DNA from: Rhodococcus sovatensis
Lineage (GTDB): Bacteria > Actinomycetota > Actinomycetes > Mycobacteriales > Mycobacteriaceae
Length of the DNA: 64,000 bases
NCBI RefSeq assembly: GCF_037327425.1
Contig: NZ_CP147846.1
Span: 5,146,001 to 5,210,000 of the forward strand
Direction: 5' to 3'
The notes below the pieces were generated by a model that saw only the letters and a program-made list of their open reading frames with translations, did no database searches and was not told where the DNA came from. A program made the position numbers and the translations under genes. Each line of letters opens with the position of its first letter. Positions within the stretch are counted from its first letter, which is position 1. This document shows, piece after piece, positions 34,844 through 42,648 of the stretch.

Positions 34844-35030
34844 GTGACCGAATGGGACATTCGCTCGCCTCGGAGGTGACCGAAAGAGACATTCGCTAGC
34901 GCTTGGGTGACCGAAAGAGACATTCGCACACTCTGAGTGACTGAAACGGACATTCGTTCACTGCCGGAGACCGAATGGGACATTCGCTCACCCCGGGGGT
35001 GACCGAAACAGACATTCGGTCACCCCCGGG
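34844..35030. repeat. Six-unit array of a palindromic ~31-bp repeat
   Basis: Units start at 34844, 34876, 34907, 34937, 34967 and 34999 (spacing 30-32). Each is an imperfect palindrome GTGACCGAA-N7-TTCGCTCAC. The last is perfect and extended: CCCGGGGGTGACCGAA (34992-35007), a 7-base loop, and the exact complement (35015-35030). That last hairpin lies 22 bases after the uronate dehydrogenase stop and may terminate it. No gene is seen between the insertion sequence and base 35051. Confidence 0.88.
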
Positions 35031-35051
35031 CAAACCCCCAAAACCGCCTGC

Positions 35052-35864
35052 TCAGCGCATGCGCTGACCGAGGGGATGGTCGCAGAAGGCACCGCCGACG
35101 CGCTGGAGGATCGGATCGTCGAAGGTCCATTCGTGCTCGGCGAGGAATTCCTCCGCGAACTGTTCTGCATCGTCCTGGGGTTCGTAACCGATCGCTTCAC
35201 CCTGTGCACCCGACCACCAGGCGCGCGAGTTGTTCGAGATTCCCCACACGGTGTGAAATCCCTTGGCGCTGTCGGACAGTGATGCCTCGATGAGGCGCGC
35301 TGTGTCTGCCGGCGACATCCAACTGGCCAAGCCGCGGTAGTTCGGCGGCTTCTCGAAGCTCGATCCGATACGGAGGTTCACGACGTCGATGCCGAAGCGG
35401 TCGTGATACAGCCTCCCCAGTGCCTCGACCGCAGCTTTCGACCAGCCGTAGAAACCATCGGGACGAGGCCCGACGTCACCGGCCAAGGCCTCGCCGCCTG
35501 CTTCTTCGTGCGTCCAGAAACCCACCGCGTGATTGCTCGACGCGGCGACAACTCGGGTGACCCCGTGCGCGACTGCGGCCTCGAAGACGGCCTGCGATCC
35601 GTCGACGTTCACGGACAGTATGTTGGCCCAGGAATCCTCGGTGCTCAGTCCGCCCAGGTGCAGGATGGCGTCGACGCCGTCGACCGCGCGGGCCACGGCC
35701 TCCCGGTCGGTGACCGATCCCTGGACGAATTCCTCTGTAGCGGAATCGATATCGCTGATCTCGGCGATGTCGAAAAGCCGAAGTGGGCGATCCGGTCTAC
35801 GCAGCAACGGGCGAAGCATCTTTCCCATGTTTCCGGCGGCGCCGGTGATCAAAAGCCGTGTCAT
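35052..35864 (-). CDS. udh: Uronate dehydrogenase
   Basis: A 270-residue NAD+-dependent SDR-type enzyme that oxidises D-galacturonate or D-glucuronate to the aldarolactone. The cofactor motif is LLITGAAGNMGKM. Features shared with characterised uronate dehydrogenases are LHLGGLS, ASSNHAVGFW, RPDGFYGWSK (catalytic Tyr/Lys) and VNLRIGSS, followed by WGISNNSRAWW. The start is ATG 35864 with GAGG just upstream. It is divergent from the ATPase/aldehyde dehydrogenase/kdgD operon, across an operator that may control both. Confidence 0.88.
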   Translation of the reverse strand: MTRLLITGAAGNMGKMLRPLLRRPDRPLRLFDIAEISDIDSATEEFVQGSVTDREAVARAVDGVDAILHLGGLSTEDSWANILSVNVDGSQAVFEAAVAHGVTRVVAASSNHAVGFWTHEEAGGEALAGDVGPRPDGFYGWSKAAVEALGRLYHDRFGIDVVNLRIGSSFEKPPNYRGLASWMSPADTARLIEASLSDSAKGFHTVWGISNNSRAWWSGAQGEAIGYEPQDDAEQFAEEFLAEHEWTFDDPILQRVGGAFCDHPLGQRMR

Positions 35865-35947
35865 GTTTCCTCGCTTCTCGTCGAAAAGTCTTGTGCTGCG
35901 CATCACGTTAGTGCATAGTTCGAAACGAAGTCATCATCTTGACCTAA

Positions 35948-35963
35948 GTTCACATACATGAAC
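35948..35963. promoter_or_regulatory. Operator GTTCA-N6-TGAAC in the udh/ATPase divergent promoter
   Basis: GTTCACATACATGAAC has the same arms and spacing as the palindrome at 31495-31510. It lies between udh and the ABC ATPase gene. The shared site argues that the separated transporter genes form one regulon. Confidence 0.6.
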
Positions 35964-36015
35964 ACCTGACTCGGATCGTCCGGCACGTTCCTGCCGGTGA
36001 AGGAGCACACCCATC

Positions 36016-37095
36016 ATGGCAACTGTTGCGTTCGAGAACGTCACCAAGTTCTTCCCCGGCGGTGACAAGCCCGCTGTCGACCAGCTCGACCTCGCCATCG
36101 AGGACGGCGAGTTCCTCGTCCTCGTCGGACCGTCGGGCTGCGGCAAGTCGACGTCACTCCGAATGCTCGCGGGTCTCGAAGACGTCGATCGCGGCGCCAT
36201 CACGATCGGCGGCAACGACGTCACCGAGTTCCAGCCCAAGGATCGCGACATCGCGATGGTCTTCCAGAACTATGCGCTGTACCCGCACATGACCGTGGGG
36301 GAGAACATGGGCTTCGGACTCCGCATCGCAGGTGAGGACAAAGCCGAGATCAAGCGTCGCGTCGAGGATGCCGCCAAGATCCTCGACCTCACCAAGTTTC
36401 TCGATCGCAAGCCCAAGGCACTGTCCGGCGGTCAGCGTCAGCGCGTTGCGATGGGACGTGCGATCGTCCGCAAGCCGCAGGTCTTCCTCATGGACGAGCC
36501 GCTGTCCAACCTCGACGCCAAGCTGCGTGTGCAGACTCGCGCGCAGATCTCGGCGTTGCAGCGGCGTCTGGCGACCACCACCGTCTACGTCACCCATGAC
36601 CAGGTCGAGGCCATGACGATGGGTGACCGCGTCGCCGTCCTCAAGGACGGAGTGCTGCAGCAGTGCGACACCCCGCGCCGCATGTACGAGCACCCGAACA
36701 ACGTGTTCGTCGCCGGTTTCATCGGCTCGCCTGCCATGAACCTTCTCGAACTGCCTCTCGTCGACGGTGGGGTCCGCTTCGGAGGGGAGGTTGTCCCCGT
36801 TCCGCGCGCGGCCGTCGCGGGTATCGGCGAAAGCTTGGTCACCCTCGGTGTCCGTCCCGAGGACCTCGAACTCACGACCGGACCGGGCCTCGAAGTCACC
36901 ATCGACGTCGTGGAAGAGCTCGGCGCCGACGCCTATGTCTACGGGCAGGCCGACATCAACGGGACCAAGCAGCCCATCGTCGTCCGCGCGGACGGCCGGA
37001 TCCCGCCTCGTCGCGGCGAGAAGATCACCCTGTCCTACGCGGCCGAGCGCACTCACCTGTTCTCGACCGTCACCGGCGAACGCCTCGTCGACTAG
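36016..37095 (+). CDS. Carbohydrate ABC transporter ATP-binding protein (MalK/UgpC/MsmK family)
   Basis: A 359-residue ATPase. Walker A is GPSGCGKST, the Q-loop is in MVFQNYALYPHM, the signature is LSGGQRQRVAMGRAI, Walker B is VFLMDEPLSNLDAK, and the switch His is in VTHDQVEAM. The C-terminal TOBE regulatory domain begins near residue 240. It starts an operon with aldehyde dehydrogenase and kdgD. Probably it powers the permeases at 29.5-31.3 kb, which lack their own ATPase. Confidence 0.92.
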   Translation: MATVAFENVTKFFPGGDKPAVDQLDLAIEDGEFLVLVGPSGCGKSTSLRMLAGLEDVDRGAITIGGNDVTEFQPKDRDIAMVFQNYALYPHMTVGENMGFGLRIAGEDKAEIKRRVEDAAKILDLTKFLDRKPKALSGGQRQRVAMGRAIVRKPQVFLMDEPLSNLDAKLRVQTRAQISALQRRLATTTVYVTHDQVEAMTMGDRVAVLKDGVLQQCDTPRRMYEHPNNVFVAGFIGSPAMNLLELPLVDGGVRFGGEVVPVPRAAVAGIGESLVTLGVRPEDLELTTGPGLEVTIDVVEELGADAYVYGQADINGTKQPIVVRADGRIPPRRGEKITLSYAAERTHLFSTVTGERLVD

Positions 37096-37104
37096 GAGCA
37101 TTCG

Positions 37105-38703
37105 ATGACCACGGCAATCAACACATCCATCACCGGCGAATTTCTGGTGGGCGGCAGGGCTAGAACGGGTGCAGGCGACGCCATCGAGGCCCTGAACCCG
37201 TCCACCGGCGACACTCTCGGGCCTACCTTCCATTACGCGACCTCGAAAGACGTGCGCGACGCCACCGCGTTGGCCGACGAGGCCTTCGACATCTACCGTC
37301 GGACCACGTCGGAAGCACGAGCTCGCTTCCTCGAGTCCATCGCCGACAACATCGACAACCTCGGTGACGAATTGATCGACCGAGCGTCCGCCGAGAGCGG
37401 CCTGCCACGAGCACGGCTACTAGGTGAGCGTGGACGCACCACCGGTCAGCTCAGGCTCTTCGCCGCAGTACTCCGTGAAGGAAGCTGGAACGGTGCGCGC
37501 ATCGACCCCGCGCAGCCTGATCGTAAACCAGCTCCGCGCAGCGATATTCGGCTGCGCAACATACCTCTCGGGCCGGTCGTCGTGTTCGCGGCCAGCAACT
37601 TCCCCTTGGCCTTCTCGGTCGCAGGAGGCGACACGGCGTCGGCGCTCGCGGCCGGCTGTCCAGTTATCGTCAAAGCGCATGACGCCCACCTCGGAACGTC
37701 CGAGTTGGTCGGCCGGGCGATAGCGGCTGCCGTCGTCGAACACGGTCTGCCCGAAGGCACGTTCTCACTGATCTACGGACTCGGCCAGACCATCGGCGTC
37801 GAACTCGTCACCGACCCGGCCGTCGCCGCCGTCGGATTCACCGGATCACGCGGTGGCGGCATGGCTTTGGCGCGGGCGGCAGCAGGACGCGACGTTCCTA
37901 TCCCTGTATATGCGGAGATGAGCAGCATCAATCCGGTCTTTCTGTTGCCCGGCGCGTTGTGTGCCGACGCGGCCGCTTTGGGGGCAGGCTTCGCGGTATC
38001 GCTGACGCTCGGATCCGGTCAGTTCTGCACCAACCCCGGCCTCGTGTTCGCCGTCGTGGGTGCAGAACTGAGCGAGTTCCTCCGCTCTGCGTCGGACGCG
38101 GTCGGTTCTTCCACCGGGGCCGCGATGTTGACACCGGGAATTGCTGCAGCCTACGCGTCAGGACAGAAGGCGCTCCGAAACCACGGGGACGTCGACTCCG
38201 TCGCTACCGGGCAACCTGGTTCGTGCGTGTCCCAAGGGGTACCAGAACTCCTCGTCACCGATGCCGAGAACTTTCTGGCCGACCCATCGCTGCACGCGGA
38301 GGTGTTCGGAGCTACGTCACTCGTAGTCCGGTGCAAGGACCTCGATCAATTGCTGGATGTAGTGAAGGGTCTCGAAGGACAGCTCACCGCCACCATCCAT
38401 GCCACCGACACCGACCTGCCCGATGCCGAAGTGCTCGTCGAGAAGTTGGAACGCAAGGTTGGCCGAATTCTGTTCAATGGCTGGCCCACCGGCGTCGAGG
38501 TCGGTCATGCGATGGTGCACGGCGGACCGTTCCCTGCGACGAGTGACTCCCGCACGACCTCGGTCGGCAGCCTTGCGATCGATCGGTTCCTCAGGCCCGT
38601 CAGCTATCAGGACGTGCCCTCTGCACTACTTCCGTCGGCGATCGCCGACGGCAACCCCGACAAGATCTGGCGCCGCATCGACGGCAGCCTCACTCAGGAG
38701 TGA
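37105..38703 (+). CDS. 2-ketoglutarate semialdehyde dehydrogenase (copy 2)
   Basis: A 532-residue aldehyde dehydrogenase, the same length as copy 1 and very similar. The catalytic Cys is in SGQFCTNPGL, the Glu in VYAEMSSINPV, and the NAD(P) loop in GFTGSRGGG. It performs the final step to 2-ketoglutarate. AGGAGCATTCG precedes the ATG. It lies 9 bases after the ATPase gene and runs into kdgD copy 2. Confidence 0.9.
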   Translation: MTTAINTSITGEFLVGGRARTGAGDAIEALNPSTGDTLGPTFHYATSKDVRDATALADEAFDIYRRTTSEARARFLESIADNIDNLGDELIDRASAESGLPRARLLGERGRTTGQLRLFAAVLREGSWNGARIDPAQPDRKPAPRSDIRLRNIPLGPVVVFAASNFPLAFSVAGGDTASALAAGCPVIVKAHDAHLGTSELVGRAIAAAVVEHGLPEGTFSLIYGLGQTIGVELVTDPAVAAVGFTGSRGGGMALARAAAGRDVPIPVYAEMSSINPVFLLPGALCADAAALGAGFAVSLTLGSGQFCTNPGLVFAVVGAELSEFLRSASDAVGSSTGAAMLTPGIAAAYASGQKALRNHGDVDSVATGQPGSCVSQGVPELLVTDAENFLADPSLHAEVFGATSLVVRCKDLDQLLDVVKGLEGQLTATIHATDTDLPDAEVLVEKLERKVGRILFNGWPTGVEVGHAMVHGGPFPATSDSRTTSVGSLAIDRFLRPVSYQDVPSALLPSAIADGNPDKIWRRIDGSLTQE

Positions 38704-38708
38704 CGACA

Positions 38709-39614
38709 ATGCTTGCTGGAGTTCTGTTCTTTCCCGTGACACCGTTCGACACCGACGGCAATGTCGACACCGCGGCTTTGACCGCCCATATCGAGGCAGG
38801 CGTCGCATCAGGCCCCGGCGGGGTGTTCACCGCCTGCGGCACAGGCGAATTCCATGCGCTGTCGCCCGCTGAATTTCGTGTCGTGGTCGAAACGACGGTG
38901 AAAGCGGTCGCCGGCCGCGTCCCGGTGTTCGCCGGAGCCGGTGGGGCTTTGCCGATCGCCAAGGAACTGGTGACGATCGCATCGGAGGCGGGCGCGGACG
39001 GCATTCTGTTGCTTCCGCCGTACCTCGTCGGGTCGCCCGCCGCTGGACTCGTCGAGTACGTACGTCAGGTATCGGATGTCAGCGAACTTCCGGTCATCGT
39101 CTACCACCGGGCGAACGGGCAGTTCACCGAGGCGAGCGCGCTTGCCGTGGCACTGCTACCGAAGGTGATCGGGTTCAAGGACGGCGTCGGAAATTTGGAT
39201 CTGACGTCGAGGATCGTTCGGACCATTCGTGATGGTATCGGCGACAAAGAGTTCCAGTTCTTCAACGGCCTCCCGACCGCGGAGGTGTCGCAGCGGGCGT
39301 TCCGGAGTATCGGGGTGACGCTGTACTCGTCGGCGACATTCGCGTTCGCGCCCGATGTGGCGCTCGCGTACTACGGGGCGTTGGAAGACGGGAACACCGA
39401 ACTGGTCGAGGCCTTGGATCGCGAGTTCTTCCATCCGCTGGTCCGTCTGCGCGACACCACGCCCGGATATGCCGTCGCGCTGGTGAAGGCAGGCGTCACG
39501 TTCAGCGGCATCGACGCCGGATCCGTCCGCGCTCCGCTGACCGACGCTACGGAGAAGGACAAGTTTGCGCTGGAGCAGATCCTCGCTGCGGGCAGGAAGG
39601 TTCTGGCGGCCTGA
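38709..39614 (+). CDS. kdgD: 5-dehydro-4-deoxyglucarate dehydratase (copy 2)
   Basis: A 301-residue DapA-superfamily enzyme. The Schiff-base Lys is in VIGFKDGVGN, the Tyr in VIVYHRANG, and the substrate loop is ACGTGEFHAL. I place the start at ATG 38709 with GGAG 9 bases upstream, matching the start of copy 1 (MLxGVLFFPVTPF); a GTG at 38700 is in frame. It produces the semialdehyde used by the preceding gene's enzyme. Confidence 0.92.
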   Translation: MLAGVLFFPVTPFDTDGNVDTAALTAHIEAGVASGPGGVFTACGTGEFHALSPAEFRVVVETTVKAVAGRVPVFAGAGGALPIAKELVTIASEAGADGILLLPPYLVGSPAAGLVEYVRQVSDVSELPVIVYHRANGQFTEASALAVALLPKVIGFKDGVGNLDLTSRIVRTIRDGIGDKEFQFFNGLPTAEVSQRAFRSIGVTLYSSATFAFAPDVALAYYGALEDGNTELVEALDREFFHPLVRLRDTTPGYAVALVKAGVTFSGIDAGSVRAPLTDATEKDKFALEQILAAGRKVLAA

Positions 39615-39677
39615 GTCCTGCGGCCTCAGTGCCAAGGTTGAGTCCTGCGGCCTCAGTGGCACGGTTGAGTCCCTCAG
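39613..39677. repeat. 27-bp tandem units and left half of a palindromic repeat (locus B)
   Basis: GAGTCCTGCGGCCTCAGTG recurs at 39613 and 39640, with a partial unit at 39667. The second unit runs into AGTGGCACGGTTGAGT (39655-39670), the left arm of the dispersed palindromic element. Its right arm lies beyond an inserted element at 39838-39853. Confidence 0.8.
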
Positions 39678-39830
39678 GCGGGCTGTTGCAAAATGAAAGC
39701 CAAGCCTGAGAATCACGACTGTTGGCCAATCGACGGAGAGTGATTTGATCCCTCGAACCACTCTCCGTCGATCTGAGAGCGTTAGTTCGCGGTCCTCAGA
39801 ACCGGTTGGCTTCAAAAAGCAACAGCCCGC
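39678..39830. mobile_element. MITE-like element with GGGCTGTTGC termini
   Basis: About 150 bp bounded by inverted ends GGGCTGTTGCAAAATGAAAG and (complement) GGGCTGTTGCTTTTTGAAG. An inner perfect 14-bp inverted repeat ATCGACGGAGAGTG is at 39729-39742 and 39759-39772. The ends resemble those of IS6-type elements. It encodes only a 16-codon frame and no transposase, so it is non-autonomous or a deletion derivative. It sits in the loop of the palindromic repeat. Confidence 0.7.
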
Positions 39831-39837
39831 AGGGGGC

Positions 39838-39853
39838 ACTTAACCGTGCCACT
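39838..39853. repeat. Right half of palindromic repeat (locus B)
   Basis: ACTTAACCGTGCCACT complements the left arm at 39655-39670 in 15 of 16 positions, across the inserted element. The remaining bases to 39969 hold the leader of the next gene, with AAGGGAG before its start, and no other gene. Confidence 0.75.
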
Positions 39854-39969
39854 TCTGGGTGATGCCGTTGTTGAATCAATGCATCCACAAAAAGTCTTGG
39901 ACTTGAATGGATCTCGGGAATAGCGTGTGAACAAAGACCACCACAGCCGATCAAGGGAGACTAGCCGCA

Positions 39970-41184
39970 GTGTCCATCGACGTAGAGACAAGAGCCTCGA
40001 AGCCCACGAGCGGCCTCACCGCTCCCGACGCCGCGATCAAGGCCCTCGCTTCGGGTGACGCAACGATCGACCGGATCGCGCACGTGACTCTGTCGTCGAT
40101 CACATTGCCGTTGAAGAACCCGATCAGTGACGCCAAAGTGCTGACCGGGCGGCAGAAGGCCATGACCGAAGTCGCTTTTCTGTTCGCCGAGATCAGGACC
40201 GAGCAGGGCCACGAAGGCATCGGCTTCAGCTACTCCAAACGTGCCGGTGGCCCCGCGCAGTTCGCGCACGCCAAAGAGATCGCTCCGGTACTCATCGGTG
40301 AGGATCCCAGCGATATCGGCAAGATATGGACCAAGTTGCAGTGGGCCGGGGCGTCGGTCGGGCGCAGTGGCGTTGCAACGCAGGCGATTGCGGCCATCGA
40401 TGTCGCGCTGTGGGACCTCAAGGCCAAGCGTGCGCAGCTGCCGCTCGCCAAGCTCATCGGCGCGACACGCGATTCGGTACAGACGTACAACACCTCCGGA
40501 GGCTTCCTCCATACGCCGATCGAGGAAGTGCTCGACAACGCCACCGCATCGTTGGCAGCAGGTATCGGCGGCATAAAACTCAAAGTGGGCCAGCCAGATT
40601 GGCGAACAGACATCGCGCGCGTCACGGCCGTTCGTGAGCACCTCGGCGACGATGTACCGCTCATGGTCGACGCCAACCAGCAATGGGATCGACCGACAGC
40701 CAACCGCATGTGCCGCATCCTCGAACAGTTCGATCTCGTCTGGATCGAAGAACCGCTCGACGCGTACGACGCCGAAGGGCACGCGATGCTCGCTCGCAAC
40801 TTCGACACCTCGATTGCGACGGGTGAGATGCTCGCCAGCGTCGGTGAGCATATCCGCTTGATCGAAGCAGGATCGGTTGACATCCTCCAGCCCGACGCTC
40901 CGCGCATCGGCGGCATCACTCAGTTCATGAAGCTTGCAGGCCTCGCAGAGCACCACAATCTGCAGCTCGCACCGCACTTCGCGATGGAAATTCACCTGCA
41001 CCTCGCGGCGGTCTACCCGTTGCAGACCTGGGTCGAACACTTCGACTGGCTCGACCCGCTGTTCAACGAGCACCTCGAAACCCGCGATGGCAGAATGCAT
41101 CTCTCCAACCGGCCCGGTCTCGGCTTCACCCTCAGCGATCAGGCCAAGGCCTGGACCATCGGGACGGCCGAATTCGGCAAGTAG
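39970..41184 (+). CDS. Galactarate/L-talarate dehydratase-like enolase-superfamily enzyme
   Basis: A 404-residue mandelate racemase-subgroup enzyme. The base motif is GIKLKVGQ (KxK); metal ligands are in VDANQQWD, WIEEPLDAYD and ATGEMLASV, and the catalytic His is in APHFAMEIH. PDAPRIGGITQFMK and the N-terminal RTEQGHEGIGFSYSKR resemble galactarate/talarate dehydratases. It would give the galacturonate branch its entry into 5-keto-4-deoxyglucarate. The start is GTG, with AAGGGAG about 11 bases upstream. It is monocistronic, bounded on both sides by palindromic repeats. Confidence 0.83.
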   Translation: MSIDVETRASKPTSGLTAPDAAIKALASGDATIDRIAHVTLSSITLPLKNPISDAKVLTGRQKAMTEVAFLFAEIRTEQGHEGIGFSYSKRAGGPAQFAHAKEIAPVLIGEDPSDIGKIWTKLQWAGASVGRSGVATQAIAAIDVALWDLKAKRAQLPLAKLIGATRDSVQTYNTSGGFLHTPIEEVLDNATASLAAGIGGIKLKVGQPDWRTDIARVTAVREHLGDDVPLMVDANQQWDRPTANRMCRILEQFDLVWIEEPLDAYDAEGHAMLARNFDTSIATGEMLASVGEHIRLIEAGSVDILQPDAPRIGGITQFMKLAGLAEHHNLQLAPHFAMEIHLHLAAVYPLQTWVEHFDWLDPLFNEHLETRDGRMHLSNRPGLGFTLSDQAKAWTIGTAEFGK

Positions 41185-41190
41185 GAGCCA

Positions 41191-41242
41191 CCCCAGTGGC
41201 ACGGTTGAGTGTCCCCGAGGGGCCCCAACCGAGCCACTGGGG
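41191..41242. repeat. Palindromic repeat family, uninterrupted copy (locus D)
   Basis: CCCCAGTGGCACGGTTG and CAACCGAGCCACTGGGG are near-perfect complementary arms around a GAGTGTCCCCGAGGGGCCC centre. It begins 7 bases after the dehydratase stop. It is the clearest example of the element and could form a strong terminator-like hairpin. Confidence 0.85.
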
Positions 41243-41291
41243 CACGGAGCCGAAGGTCTCTAGCCAGTGAAGTGTTGTTGTTGCAATTGAT

Positions 41292-41969
41292 TTGACTGAT
41301 TTCGGGTCGTCAGCGTGGTGCCTGCCGATACGGTGGTTCGCAATGGTCGGTCTTTGTCGGTGGCAGGTGTTCTGGTGTAATCCAGCCGGTTCGTCGGCTG
41401 ATGTCGTCGACGATCCGGTGCTGGCGGGGTTGCCCTCGTTGTGGGAGTGGGCCCGATGGCATGGGACGCGTGCGGGACAACCGTTTCTGCTGCGTACGGA
41501 TGGATCCTGGAGCGCCGGATAGTGATTCGTATGCTCGGTGGCCGCCGGCTCGAACTCCGCGACCGCAGCGGTGCTAAATCCGTGGTGTCGTTGGACGCCC
41601 TCGACCCGGCCGCGCGGCTGGATCGGTTCCACGACGATGCCGGCGGGCTGAGCCCGGCGTCGCTGTGGGTGAACGAGGACGGCATGCCGCGGATACCGCA
41701 CGGTTGGCAGCACACGTTCGTCACCGCACACCGGCGGGTCGAGCGTGAAGGTTCGATCGGGTTGGCCGCGACCGCGCACATGTTGCGGCACTCGTTCGCT
41801 TTGCGATGGTTCTCTGTCGGTCGGTTGTCGTACGAGCGGCGCTTCGCCCACCTCGATGCCGAGGAGATGCGGGACTACCGGGCACAGTTCGGTGACACCT
41901 GGTACTTCGTGGTGACGTGGCTTCGGTTACAACGAGATCGAGCGCGCTCGGTCACCTGGAAAGCGCCGT
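41292..41969 (+). pseudogene. Decayed tyrosine recombinase (phage-type integrase)
   Basis: Two frames carry integrase-like sequence. The first (to about 41520) has PVLAGLPSLWEWARWHGTRA. After a frame change, GGRRLELRDRSG...LWVNEDGMPRIPHGWQHTF leads to the catalytic box HMLRHSFALRW. The region where the catalytic Tyr should follow reads SVTWKAPFS, with no Tyr, and the N-terminal core-binding part is missing or deleted. It is therefore inactive. It abuts the two-component/PAP2 module and probably marks an old integration event. Confidence 0.65.
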
Positions 41970-41979
41970 TCAGTGATGG

Positions 41980-42648
41980 TCAGGCCTCGCTTGCGCGTAC
42001 CGCGACGAGCGCGACCTCGACCCGGTTGCGTGCGCCTGTGGCCCTCAAGATCGACGTCATGTGCGTCTTGACCGTGGCCTCGGCCATGAACAGGTCGGCG
42101 GCGATCTCTGCGTTGGAGCAGCCCCTGCCAACCAGTCGGATCACGTCCTGCTCACGGGCGGTCAGCCGGTCGAACAGCGTGCGGGCCTGCTGGGCCTGAC
42201 CAAACCCGGCGATCTGGCTTTCTTCAAGGACCCGGCGGACCACGGCTGGGGAGAAGAACGCGCCACCGGATGCCGCAGCGTGGACGGCCATGAGCAACTC
42301 GCGCGGACTTCCTGCCTTCAGAACGAACCCGTCGGCCCCGAGCACGATCGCCTGAGAGACGTACTCGTCCTCGCCGAACGTCGTGACGAACACGTACCGC
42401 CCGCCGAGGCCCTCGCGCCGGGCCTGGGCCAGGGCCTCCAGTCCCGAGGTTCCAGGCATCCGCACGTCCAGCAGAGCGACGTCGACACGGCGGGAGCGCA
42501 GTACGTCCAGGGCCTGCTGACCGTCGCCGGCCTGCGCGACGACTTCGATGCCGGGGTCGGTGCCCAACAGCCCGACGATCCCGGCTCGCACCAGGGGCTC
42601 GTCGTCAGCTACCAGGACGCGCACAGCAATATTCTCCACAACACTCAT
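41980..42648 (-). CDS. NarL/FixJ-family response regulator
   Basis: A 222-residue regulator. The receiver domain has acidic DDEP, the phosphoacceptor Asp in VALLDVRMPG, and the conserved Lys in FVLKAGS. The C-terminal LuxR-type HTH is LTAREQDVIRLVGRGCSNAEI...TVKTHMTSIL. Its start overlaps the sensor kinase stop (ATGA), so the two are translated together. It probably controls the divergent PAP2 phosphatase gene. Confidence 0.9.
   Translation of the reverse strand: MSVVENIAVRVLVADDEPLVRAGIVGLLGTDPGIEVVAQAGDGQQALDVLRSRRVDVALLDVRMPGTSGLEALAQARREGLGGRYVFVTTFGEDEYVSQAIVLGADGFVLKAGSPRELLMAVHAAASGGAFFSPAVVRRVLEESQIAGFGQAQQARTLFDRLTAREQDVIRLVGRGCSNAEIAADLFMAEATVKTHMTSILRATGARNRVEVALVAVRASEA

Noticed and set aside
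34844..35030. CRISPR-like spacing of six ~31-bp repeats
   Set aside because: The repeats are contiguous imperfect palindromes with no unique spacers of constant length, and no cas genes are nearby.
39694..39744. 16-codon frame (MKAKPENHDCWPIDGE) inside the MITE-like element
   Set aside because: Too short, without a ribosome site; possibly a relic of a transposase start, but not supportable as a gene.
39657..39860. Bidirectional Rho-independent terminator at locus B
   Set aside because: The two arms are 167 bases apart because of the inserted element, so they would not fold as a simple terminator hairpin.
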